Source: Rhodobiaceae bacterium UBA6963
Lineage (GTDB): Bacteria > Pseudomonadota > Alphaproteobacteria > RS24
Direction: 5' to 3'
DNA length: 16,261 bases
Assembly: GCA_002450335.1 (NCBI GenBank)
Contig: DJZB01000052.1
Location: forward strand, 1 to 16,261
Position 1 is the stretch's first letter. The number at the start of each line of letters is the position of its first letter. The translations under genes and the position numbers were made by a program. Below the pieces are notes generated by a model that saw only the letters and a program-made list of their open reading frames with translations, did not search any database and was not told the DNA's origin. Positions 6,395 to 14,423 of this stretch are shown here, in pieces.

Positions 6395-7279
6395 ATGAAT
6401 TCGTCCGACACCCGTCTTCATCCAAGGCGCAGTGCGCTCTTTATGCCGGGAAGTAATGATAGGGCGCTAACAAAGGCGCGTTCTCTTCCTGCGGATTGTA
6501 TCATTATTGATTTAGAAGATGCGGTGTCACCGGATGATAAACAGCTTGCGCGTGACACAGCCGTGTCGCATCTGCGTGAGGGTGGTTTCGGTAAGCGAGA
6601 ACGGATTGTCCGGATAAATGACTCATCGGGAATTTTTGGTCAGGCAGATATTGCAGCGCTTGCAGAACTCCAAAGCCATGAGATGCCGGATGCGATATTA
6701 TTGCCAAAAATAAATGGCAAGTTAGACCTGGATATTTCTGGTTTACCGGCAGAGTTGCCTCTTTGGGTAATGATAGAAACACCCCATGCAGTTTTAAATT
6801 GCCCCGATATTGCAGGGCATCCAAGGGTGACCTGCCTTATTGCTGGCACGAATGATTTAGCGAAAGACATGCAGATTCGGGTGACGTCTGAGCGTCATGT
6901 CAGACGCGATGGAATGCTCTATGCCCTTTCCAAAATGGTGACGGCGGCGCGCGCCTATAATATCGGCGTTCTTGATGGGGTGTTTAATGACATCGCTGAC
7001 CTTGATGGTTTGGGTCAGGAGTGTGAACACGGTACTGCACTTGGTTTTGACGGAAAGACCTTGATACACCCCAATCAGATTGAAACCGCCAATAGGCTGT
7101 TTGCTCCCACATTTGAAGAGGTTAATGAGGCTGAAAACATTATTGCTGCTTTTGAAGACCCGGAAAATGCCGGTAAGGGCGTGCTAAAAGTGAACGGAAA
7201 AATGACGGAATTACTGCATCTGGAACAGGCAAAGCGCGTTGTTGCCATTGCGTCAGCGATTCAGGAAATGGAGACCTAA
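6395..7279 (+). CDS. CoA-ester lyase of the HpcH/HpaI aldolase (CitE-like) family
   Basis: This is a TIM-barrel lyase related to citrate lyase beta subunit, malyl-CoA lyase and citramalyl-CoA lyase. Visible marks are the N-terminal RRSALFMPGSNDRAL (11-25), DCIIIDLEDAV (34-44), substrate-contact VRIN (72-75), LLPKI (102-106), MIET with metal ligand Glu128, GTNDLAKD with metal ligand Asp154, and GFDGKTLIHPNQI (217-229). The family cleaves or condenses CoA thioesters using Mg2+, typically giving acetyl-CoA plus glyoxylate or pyruvate. No citrate lyase alpha or gamma gene is nearby, so a role in a classic citrate lyase complex is unlikely. It starts one base after asd and precedes the sdh promoter. 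Substrate specificity cannot be assigned by eye, so no gene symbol is given. Confidence 0.9.
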   Translation: MNSSDTRLHPRRSALFMPGSNDRALTKARSLPADCIIIDLEDAVSPDDKQLARDTAVSHLREGGFGKRERIVRINDSSGIFGQADIAALAELQSHEMPDAILLPKINGKLDLDISGLPAELPLWVMIETPHAVLNCPDIAGHPRVTCLIAGTNDLAKDMQIRVTSERHVRRDGMLYALSKMVTAARAYNIGVLDGVFNDIADLDGLGQECEHGTALGFDGKTLIHPNQIETANRLFAPTFEEVNEAENIIAAFEDPENAGKGVLKVNGKMTELLHLEQAKRVVAIASAIQEMET

Positions 7280-7341
7280 ACACCACTTGAACACAGCTTT
7301 ATTTTGTATTTTCCCTGCGCCGACCTGTCGCACTGGCGAGG

Positions 7342-7370
7342 ATGACATTATTAAGCGTGAAGAGTATAAG
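7342..7370 (+). promoter_or_regulatory. Candidate sigma-70-type promoter for the sdh genes
   Basis: ATGACA (7342-7347) and TATAAG (7365-7370) are separated by 17 bp. Each matches the housekeeping consensus at five of six positions. Transcription would start near 7377, giving a leader of about 20 bases that contains the sdhC Shine-Dalgarno GGGAAG (7385-7390). Housekeeping promoters in Alphaproteobacteria tolerate variable -10 elements, so the match is encouraging but not proof. Confidence 0.5.
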
Positions 7371-7395
7371 TGGTAGATGAACTTGGGAAGTGAGA

Positions 7396-7821
7396 ATGTC
7401 AGATACAGCAGATAAAACAGTTAACGGAGAAACCCGTCAGAGGCCGCTTTCGCCTCATATCCAGATTTATCGCTGGACGCTGACAATGTTTCTATCCATT
7501 TTGCATCGTGCAACGGGCGTCGCTCTTTACGCGGGTACTTTATTGCTTGTTTGGTGGTTAATGGCGGCTGCAACCGGGCCTGAAGCTTTTGCCCTTTTTC
7601 AGGGCGTGGCAGGAAGTTGGATAGGACGACTGGTTCTGTTTGGTTACACATGGGCGCTGTTTCACCATATGTTTGGTGGTATTAAACATTTTATTTGGGA
7701 TACTGGTGCCGGATTTGAGCTTTCCGCGGTTGAATGGATTTCACGCGGAGCAACGGTGATACCTATCCTTCTGACCCTAATTAGCTGGGTTTTGGCATAT
7801 AAATTCATGGGAGCATTTTAA
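7396..7821 (+). CDS. sdhC: Succinate dehydrogenase cytochrome b556 subunit
   Basis: SdhC is one of two membrane anchors of complex II. It helps bind heme b and ubiquinone in the inner membrane. The sequence has the family motif SILHRATG (34-41), where Ser34 and Arg38 match quinone-site residues. HHMFGGIKHFIWDTG (90-104) follows, with His91 aligning to the E. coli heme ligand His84. Three hydrophobic segments (about 31-57, 76-96 and 118-138) fit the usual three helices. I chose ATG 7396 because GGGAAG lies five bases upstream. A GTG at 7390 would add two residues but falls within the purine-rich site. The stop overlaps sdhD by one base. Confidence 0.95.
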   Translation: MSDTADKTVNGETRQRPLSPHIQIYRWTLTMFLSILHRATGVALYAGTLLLVWWLMAAATGPEAFALFQGVAGSWIGRLVLFGYTWALFHHMFGGIKHFIWDTGAGFELSAVEWISRGATVIPILLTLISWVLAYKFMGAF

Positions 7822-8201
7822 TGTCTGAAATGCGTACACCGCTTTCTCGCGTGCGGGGTCTTGGATCCGCCAAAAAAGGTACGGAGCATTTTTGGCTTCA
7901 ACGTGTCACTGCGCTGGCCAATATTCCGCTTGCCGTCTTCTTCGTCAGTGCAATGGTTGCTCATGCAGGGGCTGATTATGTGACCGTCACAGCCTTTCTG
8001 TCTCGCCCGATTGTGGCGCTTGTCATGCTTTTATTGATTTTTAGTATGGTTTGGCACATGCGTTTGGGTTTACAAGTCGTTATAGAAGACTATATCCATG
8101 GTCATATGGCCAAACTCTTGGCGCTTATTCTGAATACCTTTTTTGCCTTAGCTGTCGGTACCTCAAGTGTACTGGCCATCTTGAAACTTACACTGGCCTA
8201 A
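7821..8201 (+). CDS. sdhD: Succinate dehydrogenase membrane anchor subunit
   Basis: SdhD is the second complex II anchor and completes the heme and quinone pocket. Near the N terminus it has GSAKKGTEHFWLQRVTALAN. Three hydrophobic segments follow (about 31-50, 62-84 and 98-122). The central motif SMVWHMRLGLQVVIEDYIH includes His79 as the likely second heme ligand and Asp90-Tyr91 as the quinone-site pair seen in the family. The length, 126 aa, is normal. The ATG overlaps the sdhC stop as TAATG, so the two anchors are probably made in equal amounts. sdhA follows after 22 bp. Confidence 0.95.
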   Translation: MSEMRTPLSRVRGLGSAKKGTEHFWLQRVTALANIPLAVFFVSAMVAHAGADYVTVTAFLSRPIVALVMLLLIFSMVWHMRLGLQVVIEDYIHGHMAKLLALILNTFFALAVGTSSVLAILKLTLA

Positions 8202-8223
8202 ACGGCCGCGCGTGGAGTAAAGA

Positions 8224-10020
8224 ATGAGTGAATACGAATATATAGACCACACTTATGATGTTGTTGTTGTTGGCGCTGGCGGTTCAGGCTTGCGTGCTGC
8301 GCTTGGTTGTGCCGAACGGGGTCTCAAAACAGCATGTATTTCAAAAGTTTTCCCAACGCGATCACACACAGTTGCCGCGCAGGGCGGTATTTCTGCCGCG
8401 CTTGGCAATATGGGTGATGATGATTGGCGCTGGCACATGTATGACACCGTGAAGGGGTCAGACTGGCTTGGCGATCAAGACGCGATTGAATATCTTTGCC
8501 GTAACGCCCCTGAGGCGGTTTATGAGCTTGAGCATTTTGGTGTGCCTTTCTCCAGAACCGATAAAGGTAAGATTTATCAACGCCCCTTTGGTGGTATGAC
8601 CACTAATTTTGGCGAAGGTATTGCCCAGCGCACCTGCGCAGCTGCTGACCGCACAGGTCATGCAATTTTACACACGCTTTACGGACAATCACTTCGTCAT
8701 TCGACTGAATTTTTTATTGAGTATTTCGCGCTTGATTTGATGATGGATGATGAAGGCCGATGCATTGGTATCACTGCATTGTGCATGGCCGACGGATCAC
8801 TTCATCGTTTCAGAGCGCATGAAACCATTCTGGCGACAGGTGGATACGGGCGTGCCTATTTCTCGGCGACGTCTGCCCACACATGTACAGGTGATGGTTC
8901 TGCCATGGCCGTGCGTGCCGGATTACCGTTACAGGATATGGAATTTGTCCAATTCCACCCAACGGGTATTTATGGTGCAGGTTGTCTGATTACCGAAGGT
9001 TCACGCGGTGAAGGCGGTATTCTCATTAACTCCGAAGGTGAGCGTTTTATGGAACGCTATGCGCCATCTGCTAAAGATTTGGCGTCCCGCGATGTTGTTT
9101 CGCGCTCCATGACGATTGAAATTCGTGAAGGGCGCGGTGTCGGGCCACAAAACGATCACATCTATCTGCATCTAGATCACCTTGACCCCGATGTGCTGGC
9201 AGAACGCCTGCCGGGTATTTCAGAGAGTGCGCGCATTTTTGCAGGTGTGGATGTCACTAAAGAGCCAATTCCGGTTTTGCCAACTGTGCATTATAATATG
9301 GGCGGTATTCCGACCAATTATCATGGTGAAGTACTGAATCCGACTGAAAGTGAACCGGATCGAACTGTTCCCGGTTTGATGGCGATTGGTGAAGCGGCTT
9401 GTGTATCCGTTCACGGTGCCAACCGTCTTGGTTCCAACTCACTGATTGATCTTGTTGTGTTTGGCCGCGCATCTGCAATACGGGCAGCCGAGTTGGTTTC
9501 GCCCGGTCAGTCACATGCGGCAATGCCAGCCGATGCCGGACAAAACGCTATTGACCGTCTTGATCACTTCCGCAATGCGGAGGGCAGCACACCGACCTCA
9601 GAACTTCGCCTTGAGATGCAACGTACTATGCAGGAAAATTGCGCAGTATTCCGTTCCGGTGAAGTATTGGAAGAAGGTTGCCAGCGCATGCGTAAGGTTG
9701 TTGAGGGCATGTCCGACATTTCCGTGTCTGACCGCTCCTTGATTTGGAATTCCGATTTGATTGAAACGCTAGAATTTGACAATCTTGTGGTTCAAGCAGT
9801 CACGACAGTTGAAGGCGCAAATGCCCGCAAGGAAAGCCGTGGCGGTCATGCTCGTGAAGATTTCCCGGATCGTAATGATGAAGACTGGATGAAGCATACT
9901 TTGGTATGGGTCGGCAGTACGCAAGAAGGTGCCAAGCCAACTATTGGGTATCGCCCTGTCCACGAACACACGCTGACAAATGAAATCAGCTACATTGAAC
10001 CCAAAGCGCGCGTTTACTGA
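8224..10020 (+). CDS. sdhA: Succinate dehydrogenase flavoprotein subunit
   Basis: SdhA oxidises succinate to fumarate on a covalently bound FAD, on the cytoplasmic side of complex II. The dinucleotide-binding motif VVVGAGGSGLRAA begins at residue 14. His48 in SHTVAAQGG is the expected covalent FAD attachment residue. The active-site region includes FHPTGIYGAGCLITEGSRGE (from 244), with His245. Arg289 in LASRDVVSR is the likely proton-transfer arginine, and VHYNMGGIPTN is also conserved. The length, 598 aa, fits the alphaproteobacterial and mitochondrial form. GGAG at 8214-8217 precedes the ATG by six bases. No sdhE (flavinylation factor) gene is in the window. Confidence 0.99.
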   Translation: MSEYEYIDHTYDVVVVGAGGSGLRAALGCAERGLKTACISKVFPTRSHTVAAQGGISAALGNMGDDDWRWHMYDTVKGSDWLGDQDAIEYLCRNAPEAVYELEHFGVPFSRTDKGKIYQRPFGGMTTNFGEGIAQRTCAAADRTGHAILHTLYGQSLRHSTEFFIEYFALDLMMDDEGRCIGITALCMADGSLHRFRAHETILATGGYGRAYFSATSAHTCTGDGSAMAVRAGLPLQDMEFVQFHPTGIYGAGCLITEGSRGEGGILINSEGERFMERYAPSAKDLASRDVVSRSMTIEIREGRGVGPQNDHIYLHLDHLDPDVLAERLPGISESARIFAGVDVTKEPIPVLPTVHYNMGGIPTNYHGEVLNPTESEPDRTVPGLMAIGEAACVSVHGANRLGSNSLIDLVVFGRASAIRAAELVSPGQSHAAMPADAGQNAIDRLDHFRNAEGSTPTSELRLEMQRTMQENCAVFRSGEVLEEGCQRMRKVVEGMSDISVSDRSLIWNSDLIETLEFDNLVVQAVTTVEGANARKESRGGHAREDFPDRNDEDWMKHTLVWVGSTQEGAKPTIGYRPVHEHTLTNEISYIEPKARVY

Positions 10021-10038
10021 TAAATTAAGGAAGCAGTT

Positions 10039-10818
10039 ATGGTTGAGATTGCCCTGCCCAAAAATTCCCGTGTCCAAAAAGGGATTGTTCACAAAGCTGA
10101 TAAGAAGCTTGAAAAACCTCGGACATTAAAAATTTATCGTTGGGATCCGGAGGATCCGGCAAACCCACGCATGGATACTTACGAAATTGATGCTGCCGAT
10201 TGTGGGCCTATGCTTCTGGATGCGCTTATTAAAATCAAAAATGAGATTGATCCGACGCTGACCTTCCGCAGATCTTGCCGTGAAGGTATTTGCGGCTCTT
10301 GCGCCATGAATATTGACGGGCAAAATACGCTGGCCTGTACGAAAGGTCTTGATGAGACCAAGGGAAAAATTACTGTTCGTCCTCTTCCGCATATGCCGGT
10401 CATTAAAGACTTGGTGCCTGATTTAACAAATCTATACGCGCAGTATCAGTCTATTGAGCCATGGCTGAAAACCGATACGCCACAACCGCAAAGCGAGTGG
10501 AAGCAATCCCGCGAAGATCGCGAAAAGCTGGATGGCCTTTATGAGTGTATTTTGTGCGCTTGTTGTTCAACATCCTGCCCGTCTTACTGGTGGAATTCAG
10601 ATAAATATCTCGGCCCTGCGGTATTGCTGCAAGCTTATCGCTGGCTGATTGACAGTCGGGACGAGGCGACCGGTGAGCGTCTGGATGACTTGGAAGATCC
10701 ATTCCGCGTCTATCGCTGTCATACAATTATGAATTGTGCCAAGGCTTGTCCTAAAGGGTTATCTCCGGCCAAGGCCATTTCTGAGATTAAAAAAATGATG
10801 GTGACCCGCGAGGTTTAA
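10039..10818 (+). CDS. sdhB: Succinate dehydrogenase iron-sulfur subunit
   Basis: SdhB passes electrons from the SdhA flavin to quinone through three Fe-S clusters. The ligand sets are all present. The [2Fe-2S] cluster uses Cys80, Cys85, Cys88 and Cys100 (CREGICGSC...C). The others are in CILCACCSTSC (Cys170, 173, 176, 180) and CHTIMNCAKACP (Cys227, 233, 237), for the [4Fe-4S] and [3Fe-4S] centres. The length, 259 aa, is typical of the alphaproteobacterial and mitochondrial type, with about 28 basic residues before the ferredoxin fold. AAGGAAG lies five bases before the ATG, and the gap after sdhA is 18 bp. No terminator is evident before zapE. Confidence 0.99.
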   Translation: MVEIALPKNSRVQKGIVHKADKKLEKPRTLKIYRWDPEDPANPRMDTYEIDAADCGPMLLDALIKIKNEIDPTLTFRRSCREGICGSCAMNIDGQNTLACTKGLDETKGKITVRPLPHMPVIKDLVPDLTNLYAQYQSIEPWLKTDTPQPQSEWKQSREDREKLDGLYECILCACCSTSCPSYWWNSDKYLGPAVLLQAYRWLIDSRDEATGERLDDLEDPFRVYRCHTIMNCAKACPKGLSPAKAISEIKKMMVTREV

Positions 10819-10888
10819 TTACTCTGGCTCATTTCTGTGACTTATTTCTGGGCTGGTCAAACAGCATCGAAATCAGTAAACCCTCATT

Positions 10889-12007
10889 ATGAACTCGGAG
10901 CCTCTCGCAAAATATAATGCGCTGATTGAGAGCGGCATTCTTCAGCCTGACAGTGGTCAAGCGGAAGTTGTTGCGCGGCTGAACAGCTTACATGACGCGC
11001 TCAAGCCGACTGGTCTCTCTCAAATTTTCAAAAAAAAATCCTCGCCACGAGGGATTTATATTCATGGCGATGTTGGGCGCGGCAAGTCCATGCTTATGGA
11101 TTTGTTTTATGAAAGTGCTACAGAGAAAAGAAAAAGACGCGTGCATTTTCATGCTTTTATGCAGGAGGTGCATGAACGTATTCATGATTATCGCCAGCAA
11201 CTTAAGCAAGGCCTCGTGCGGGGGGATGACCCCATTCCGCCTGTTGCTTCTGCTTTGGCAAAATCGGCGCGACTGCTCTGTTTTGACGAGTTTCAGGTTA
11301 AGGATATTGCCGATGCTTCTATTCTTGGGCGTCTGTTCGAGGCTTTGTTTTCTGCAGGGGTCATTGTGGTGGCAACTTCAAACCGTATCCCGGATGAGCT
11401 TTATCAAGGCGGGCTGAATCGCCATCGCTTTTTACCGTTTATAGATTTGCTAAAAACCCGTGTTGATGTGCTGTATCTTGACAGTCCGACAGATTATCGC
11501 CTTGACAGATTGAAAGGCTATCCTGTTTGGTTCAAACCTATCGGCCCATTCGCCCGTGGCGAAATGGATAATGCTTTTATCCGAATGACAGGTGGCGCGG
11601 AAGCTAAACGTACTAATATTACGGTTAAAGGGCGTGAGGTGGTTGTCCCAAGTTCGGCGCAAGGTGTGGCGCGATTTGAGTTTACAGATCTGTGTGCGGC
11701 TAATCTGGGCGCTGTTGACTATCTTGAATTGGCGCGAACCTTCCATACAATTTTCATTGATAATATTCCCGTGCTCTCACCTGAACGGCGCAATGAAGCA
11801 ATCAGATTTGTAAATCTGATTGATGCACTTTACGAGCATAAGGTAAAATTACTGGCCTCCGCTGAGGCTGACCCCTCTGAGCTTTACCCTTTGGGTGACT
11901 CTGCATTTGAGTTTCGTCGAACGGCTTCAAGGTTACATGAGATGCAATCGGAAGACTATTTCGGTCTCGGGCATAATTCAGGCACAGATATGATTGAAGA
12001 GGTCTGA
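10889..12007 (+). CDS. zapE: AFG1-family ATPase, cell division protein ZapE
   Basis: This is an AFG1/LACE1-type P-loop ATPase. In E. coli, ZapE associates with the FtsZ ring. Mitochondrial relatives act in inner-membrane protein quality control. Walker A is HGDVGRGKS (59-67), preceded by RGIYI. Walker B is LLCFDEFQVKDIADA (129-143). The segment VATSNRIPDELYQGGLNRHRFLPFI (161-185) is characteristic of the family, with the arginine-rich sensor region in it. The length, 372 aa, is normal. The ATG has no clear Shine-Dalgarno and lies 70 bp after sdhB without a visible terminator, so it probably depends on sdh transcription. Placement between sdh and mdh recurs in Alphaproteobacteria. A functional link to complex II is not shown here. 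Confidence 0.95.
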   Translation: MNSEPLAKYNALIESGILQPDSGQAEVVARLNSLHDALKPTGLSQIFKKKSSPRGIYIHGDVGRGKSMLMDLFYESATEKRKRRVHFHAFMQEVHERIHDYRQQLKQGLVRGDDPIPPVASALAKSARLLCFDEFQVKDIADASILGRLFEALFSAGVIVVATSNRIPDELYQGGLNRHRFLPFIDLLKTRVDVLYLDSPTDYRLDRLKGYPVWFKPIGPFARGEMDNAFIRMTGGAEAKRTNITVKGREVVVPSSAQGVARFEFTDLCAANLGAVDYLELARTFHTIFIDNIPVLSPERRNEAIRFVNLIDALYEHKVKLLASAEADPSELYPLGDSAFEFRRTASRLHEMQSEDYFGLGHNSGTDMIEEV

Positions 12008-12092
12008 AGTGGTGAAGGTCGACTGCATCGGGGTTGCATCAAGCTTCTAAAAAAGGTAACTGAAAGGTGCAATTCACTTATGGAGGTTTCCC

Positions 12093-13055
12093 ATGGCACG
12101 CAAAAAAATAGCACTTATCGGTGGCGGACAAATCGGCGGCACGCTGGCACATCTTGCCGGGCTTAAAGAGCTTGGAGATGTTGTAATTTTTGACATTGTT
12201 GACGGTGTGCCTCAGGGCAAAGCCCTCGACCTCGCGCAAAGTTCCACGGTAAGTCATTTTGATGCGGATCTTAAAGGGACAAAGTCCTATGCTGCCATTA
12301 AAGGCGCAGATGTTGTTATTGTTACTGCTGGGATTCCCCGTAAGCCAGGCATGAGCCGTGATGATTTGCTGAGTATTAATCTCAAAGTGATGAGCCAGGT
12401 CGGTGAAGGCATTAAGAAATATGCCCCGAAGGCTTTTGTGATTTGTATCACCAATCCGCTGGATGCAATGGTTTGGGCGCTGCAAAAAGCATGTGGCCTG
12501 CCTAAAAATATGGTTGTTGGCATGGCGGGGGTGCTCGACTCTGCCCGTTTCCGTTACTTCCTTGCAGATGAAATGAATGTTTCCGTAAAAGACGTCACGG
12601 CCTTTGTGCTGGGTGGGCATGGTGACACGATGGTGCCGTCTGTGCGCTATTCCACGGTTGCCGGTATTCCTTTGCCGGATTTGGTGAAAATGAAATGGAT
12701 TACGCAGAAAAAAGTCGATGAAATTGTTCAGCGAACCCGCGATGGCGGCGCTGAAATCGTTGCTCTTTTGAAAAACGGGTCTGCCTTTTACGCCCCTGCA
12801 GCTGCTGCCATTGAAATGGCTGAAAGCTACATGAAAGACCAAAAGCGTGTTCTGCCATGTGCGGCACATTTGAACGGTCAATATGGTCAAAAAGGTCTTT
12901 ACGTTGGAGTGCCGGTCGTGATTGGCGCCAAAGGGGTGGAAAAAATCGTTGAAATCAAGCTTGATGCCGGCGAACGGGCAGGTTTTAAAAAATCTGTAAC
13001 GGCCGTGAAGGGGCTTATTAAAGATTGTCAGAAGATTGACCCAAAACTAAAATAA
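12093..13055 (+). CDS. mdh: Malate dehydrogenase (NAD-dependent, LDH-like type)
   Basis: Mdh interconverts malate and oxaloacetate in the citric acid cycle. The NAD-binding loop is IGGGQIGGTLA (9-19), and Asp34 in VIFDI is the usual NAD-selecting residue. The substrate arginines are Arg83 and Arg89 (IPRKPGMSR) and Arg153. The catalytic His176 is in GGHGDTMVPS. Arg83 at the position that separates malate from lactate dehydrogenase supports the malate assignment. The length, 320 aa, fits the LDH-like group found in Alphaproteobacteria rather than the E. coli type. A strong ribosome-binding site, GGAGG (12082-12086), lies six bases before the ATG. No convincing promoter was found in the 85-bp gap after zapE. 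Confidence 0.98.
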   Translation: MARKKIALIGGGQIGGTLAHLAGLKELGDVVIFDIVDGVPQGKALDLAQSSTVSHFDADLKGTKSYAAIKGADVVIVTAGIPRKPGMSRDDLLSINLKVMSQVGEGIKKYAPKAFVICITNPLDAMVWALQKACGLPKNMVVGMAGVLDSARFRYFLADEMNVSVKDVTAFVLGGHGDTMVPSVRYSTVAGIPLPDLVKMKWITQKKVDEIVQRTRDGGAEIVALLKNGSAFYAPAAAAIEMAESYMKDQKRVLPCAAHLNGQYGQKGLYVGVPVVIGAKGVEKIVEIKLDAGERAGFKKSVTAVKGLIKDCQKIDPKLK

Positions 13056-13082
13056 GCCCGTCATCCAGAGCTTTATGTCGTA

Positions 13083-13128
13083 ATTTTTCATACTTTCAGC
13101 AATAAGTAATACTTTATTTGTGAAAAAT
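13083..13128 (+). repeat. Inverted repeat downstream of mdh
   Basis: ATTTTTCA (13083-13090) is the exact reverse complement of TGAAAAAT (13121-13128). Inside it, TACTT (13091-13095) can pair with AAGTA (13104-13108). The arms are AT-rich and 30 bp apart. This may be an operator or a long weak stem in the mdh 3' region. A clear intrinsic terminator is not present. Confidence 0.35.
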
Positions 13129-13198
13129 AGCCTAACTAGGCAACATAGCTATTAAAAATGCTTATTTTTGCGGTTTTCCGCGCCGATTAAGCTTGTCT

Positions 13199-13252
13199 GC
13201 CTCAGGTCAATCAGTTAGCCTCAGCTCAATTAAATTTAATCTGAGGGTCAAT
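13199..13252 (+). promoter_or_regulatory. Duplicated motif and possible anti-Shine-Dalgarno stem before sucC
   Basis: GCCTCAGGTCAAT (13199-13211) and GCCTCAGCTCAAT (13218-13230) match at 12 of 13 positions, 19 bp apart. The reverse complement of their CCTCAG core, CTGAGG (13241-13246), overlaps the sucC Shine-Dalgarno GAGGG (13243-13247), six bases before the ATG. Either copy could therefore pair with the ribosome-binding site. Between the second copy and CTGAGG lies the palindrome ATTAAATTTAAT (13229-13240). Binding of a dimeric regulator to the direct repeats is an alternative. The repeats are directly visible; the function is inferred. Confidence 0.45.
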
Positions 13253-13253
13253 A

Positions 13254-14423
13254 ATGAATATTCATGAGTATCAGGCCAAGGCTGTATTGAAAAGCTTTGG
13301 CGTATCTGTGCCGCAGGGCGGGATTGCTTTTTCTCCTGATGAGGCGGTCCAGCATGCTGAAAGCCTTGGCGGTCCGGTATGGGTTGTTAAAGCACAAATT
13401 CATGCCGGTGGTCGGGGTAAAGGCGGCGGTGTTAAAGTCGTCAAATCTGTAGACGACGTCCGCGCTGAAGCTGATCGAATGCTCGGCATGACCCTGATTA
13501 CCCACCAAACAGGTCCTGAAGGCAAAGAAGTCGGCAGGGTTTATATAGAAGAAGGCTCCGAAATTGAACGTGAGCTTTATCTCTCCATTCTCGTGGATCG
13601 CGCGACATCTAAAGTGTCCTTCATTGCCTCAACTGAAGGTGGTATGGATATTGAAGAAGTGGCTGCTGAAACGCCTGAAAAGATTTTAACCGTCGGTGTT
13701 GACCCGGTTGCAGGCATAACTGATGCAAATGGCCAAGAAATCGCCGCCGCTCTTGAGTTGACCGGCAATCAAGTTGATCAATGTGTGGCGTTGGTTAAAA
13801 ATCTTTACAAAGCATTTGTCGATACAGATATGAGCTTGCTTGAGATTAACCCGTTGGTTGTTAACGGTGCCGGTGATCTGATTTGCCTTGATGCTAAAGT
13901 CAACTTTGATAGCAATGCTTTGTATCGTCATGACGATATTGTGGAATTGCGTGACCTGTCCGAAGAAGACCCTGCCGAAGTTGAAGCGTCAAAATATGAC
14001 CTCAGCTATGTCAAGCTGGATGGCTCAATCGGATGTATGGTGAACGGTGCCGGTCTGGCTATGGCGACCATGGATATCATCAAGCTTTATGGTGAAGAGC
14101 CTGCGAACTTTCTTGATGTTGGGGGCGGGGCGACTAAAGAAAAAGTTACAGAAGCCTTTAAAATCATCCTGTCTGATTCAAACGTCAAAGGGATTCTTGT
14201 AAATATTTTTGGTGGCATTATGCGGTGTGACATTATCGCGGAAGGTGTGATTGCTGCGGCGTCTGAGCTTGCACTTTCTGTGCCTCTGGTGGTTCGTCTT
14301 GAAGGGACGAATGTCGAACAGGGTAAGGAAATTATGGCGGCTTCCGGCCTGGCCATTATTCCTGCTGATAATCTTGAAGATGCTGCGGAAAAAATTGTGG
14401 CCGCTGTAAGGGAGGCCGCGTAA
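13254..14423 (+). CDS. sucC: Succinyl-CoA synthetase beta subunit (ADP-forming type)
   Basis: SucC carries the nucleotide-binding ATP-grasp domain and the succinate site of succinyl-CoA synthetase. The enzyme converts succinyl-CoA, ADP and phosphate to succinate, CoA and ATP. The N terminus MNIHEYQAKAVLKSFGV is typical. AQIHAGGRGKGGGVK (47-61) forms the nucleotide loop. LLEINPLVV and CLDAKVNFD hold the metal-binding region, and the C-terminal half has GGGATKEKVTEAFKI and NIFGGIMRCDIIAEG. The length, 389 aa, is normal. ADP rather than GDP use is the usual family annotation, but nucleotide choice cannot be proved by eye. The ATG follows GAGGG by six bases, and the stop overlaps sucD by one base. 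Confidence 0.98.
   Translation: MNIHEYQAKAVLKSFGVSVPQGGIAFSPDEAVQHAESLGGPVWVVKAQIHAGGRGKGGGVKVVKSVDDVRAEADRMLGMTLITHQTGPEGKEVGRVYIEEGSEIERELYLSILVDRATSKVSFIASTEGGMDIEEVAAETPEKILTVGVDPVAGITDANGQEIAAALELTGNQVDQCVALVKNLYKAFVDTDMSLLEINPLVVNGAGDLICLDAKVNFDSNALYRHDDIVELRDLSEEDPAEVEASKYDLSYVKLDGSIGCMVNGAGLAMATMDIIKLYGEEPANFLDVGGGATKEKVTEAFKIILSDSNVKGILVNIFGGIMRCDIIAEGVIAAASELALSVPLVVRLEGTNVEQGKEIMAASGLAIIPADNLEDAAEKIVAAVREAA

Noticed and set aside
7390..7395. GTG at 7390 as the sdhC start
   Set aside because: The GTG uses the last G of the GGGAAG ribosome-binding site, while the ATG at 7396 has ideal spacing from it.
12021..12070. Promoter-like TTGCAT with TAACTG upstream of mdh
   Set aside because: The matches are only 3/6 and 2/6 to consensus. 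This is no better than chance, so no mdh promoter is claimed.
12078..12890. 270-codon open frame on the minus strand opposite mdh
   Set aside because: It lies almost entirely across mdh, whose motifs are complete. The antisense translation shows no recognisable domain and has a composition typical of a complement shadow.
13160..13192. GC-rich hairpin (GCGG-TTTT-CCGC within GCTTA/TAAGC) as a terminator after mdh
   Set aside because: No T run follows the stem on the plus strand, and on the minus strand it is followed by A residues. It may be only a minor leader structure.
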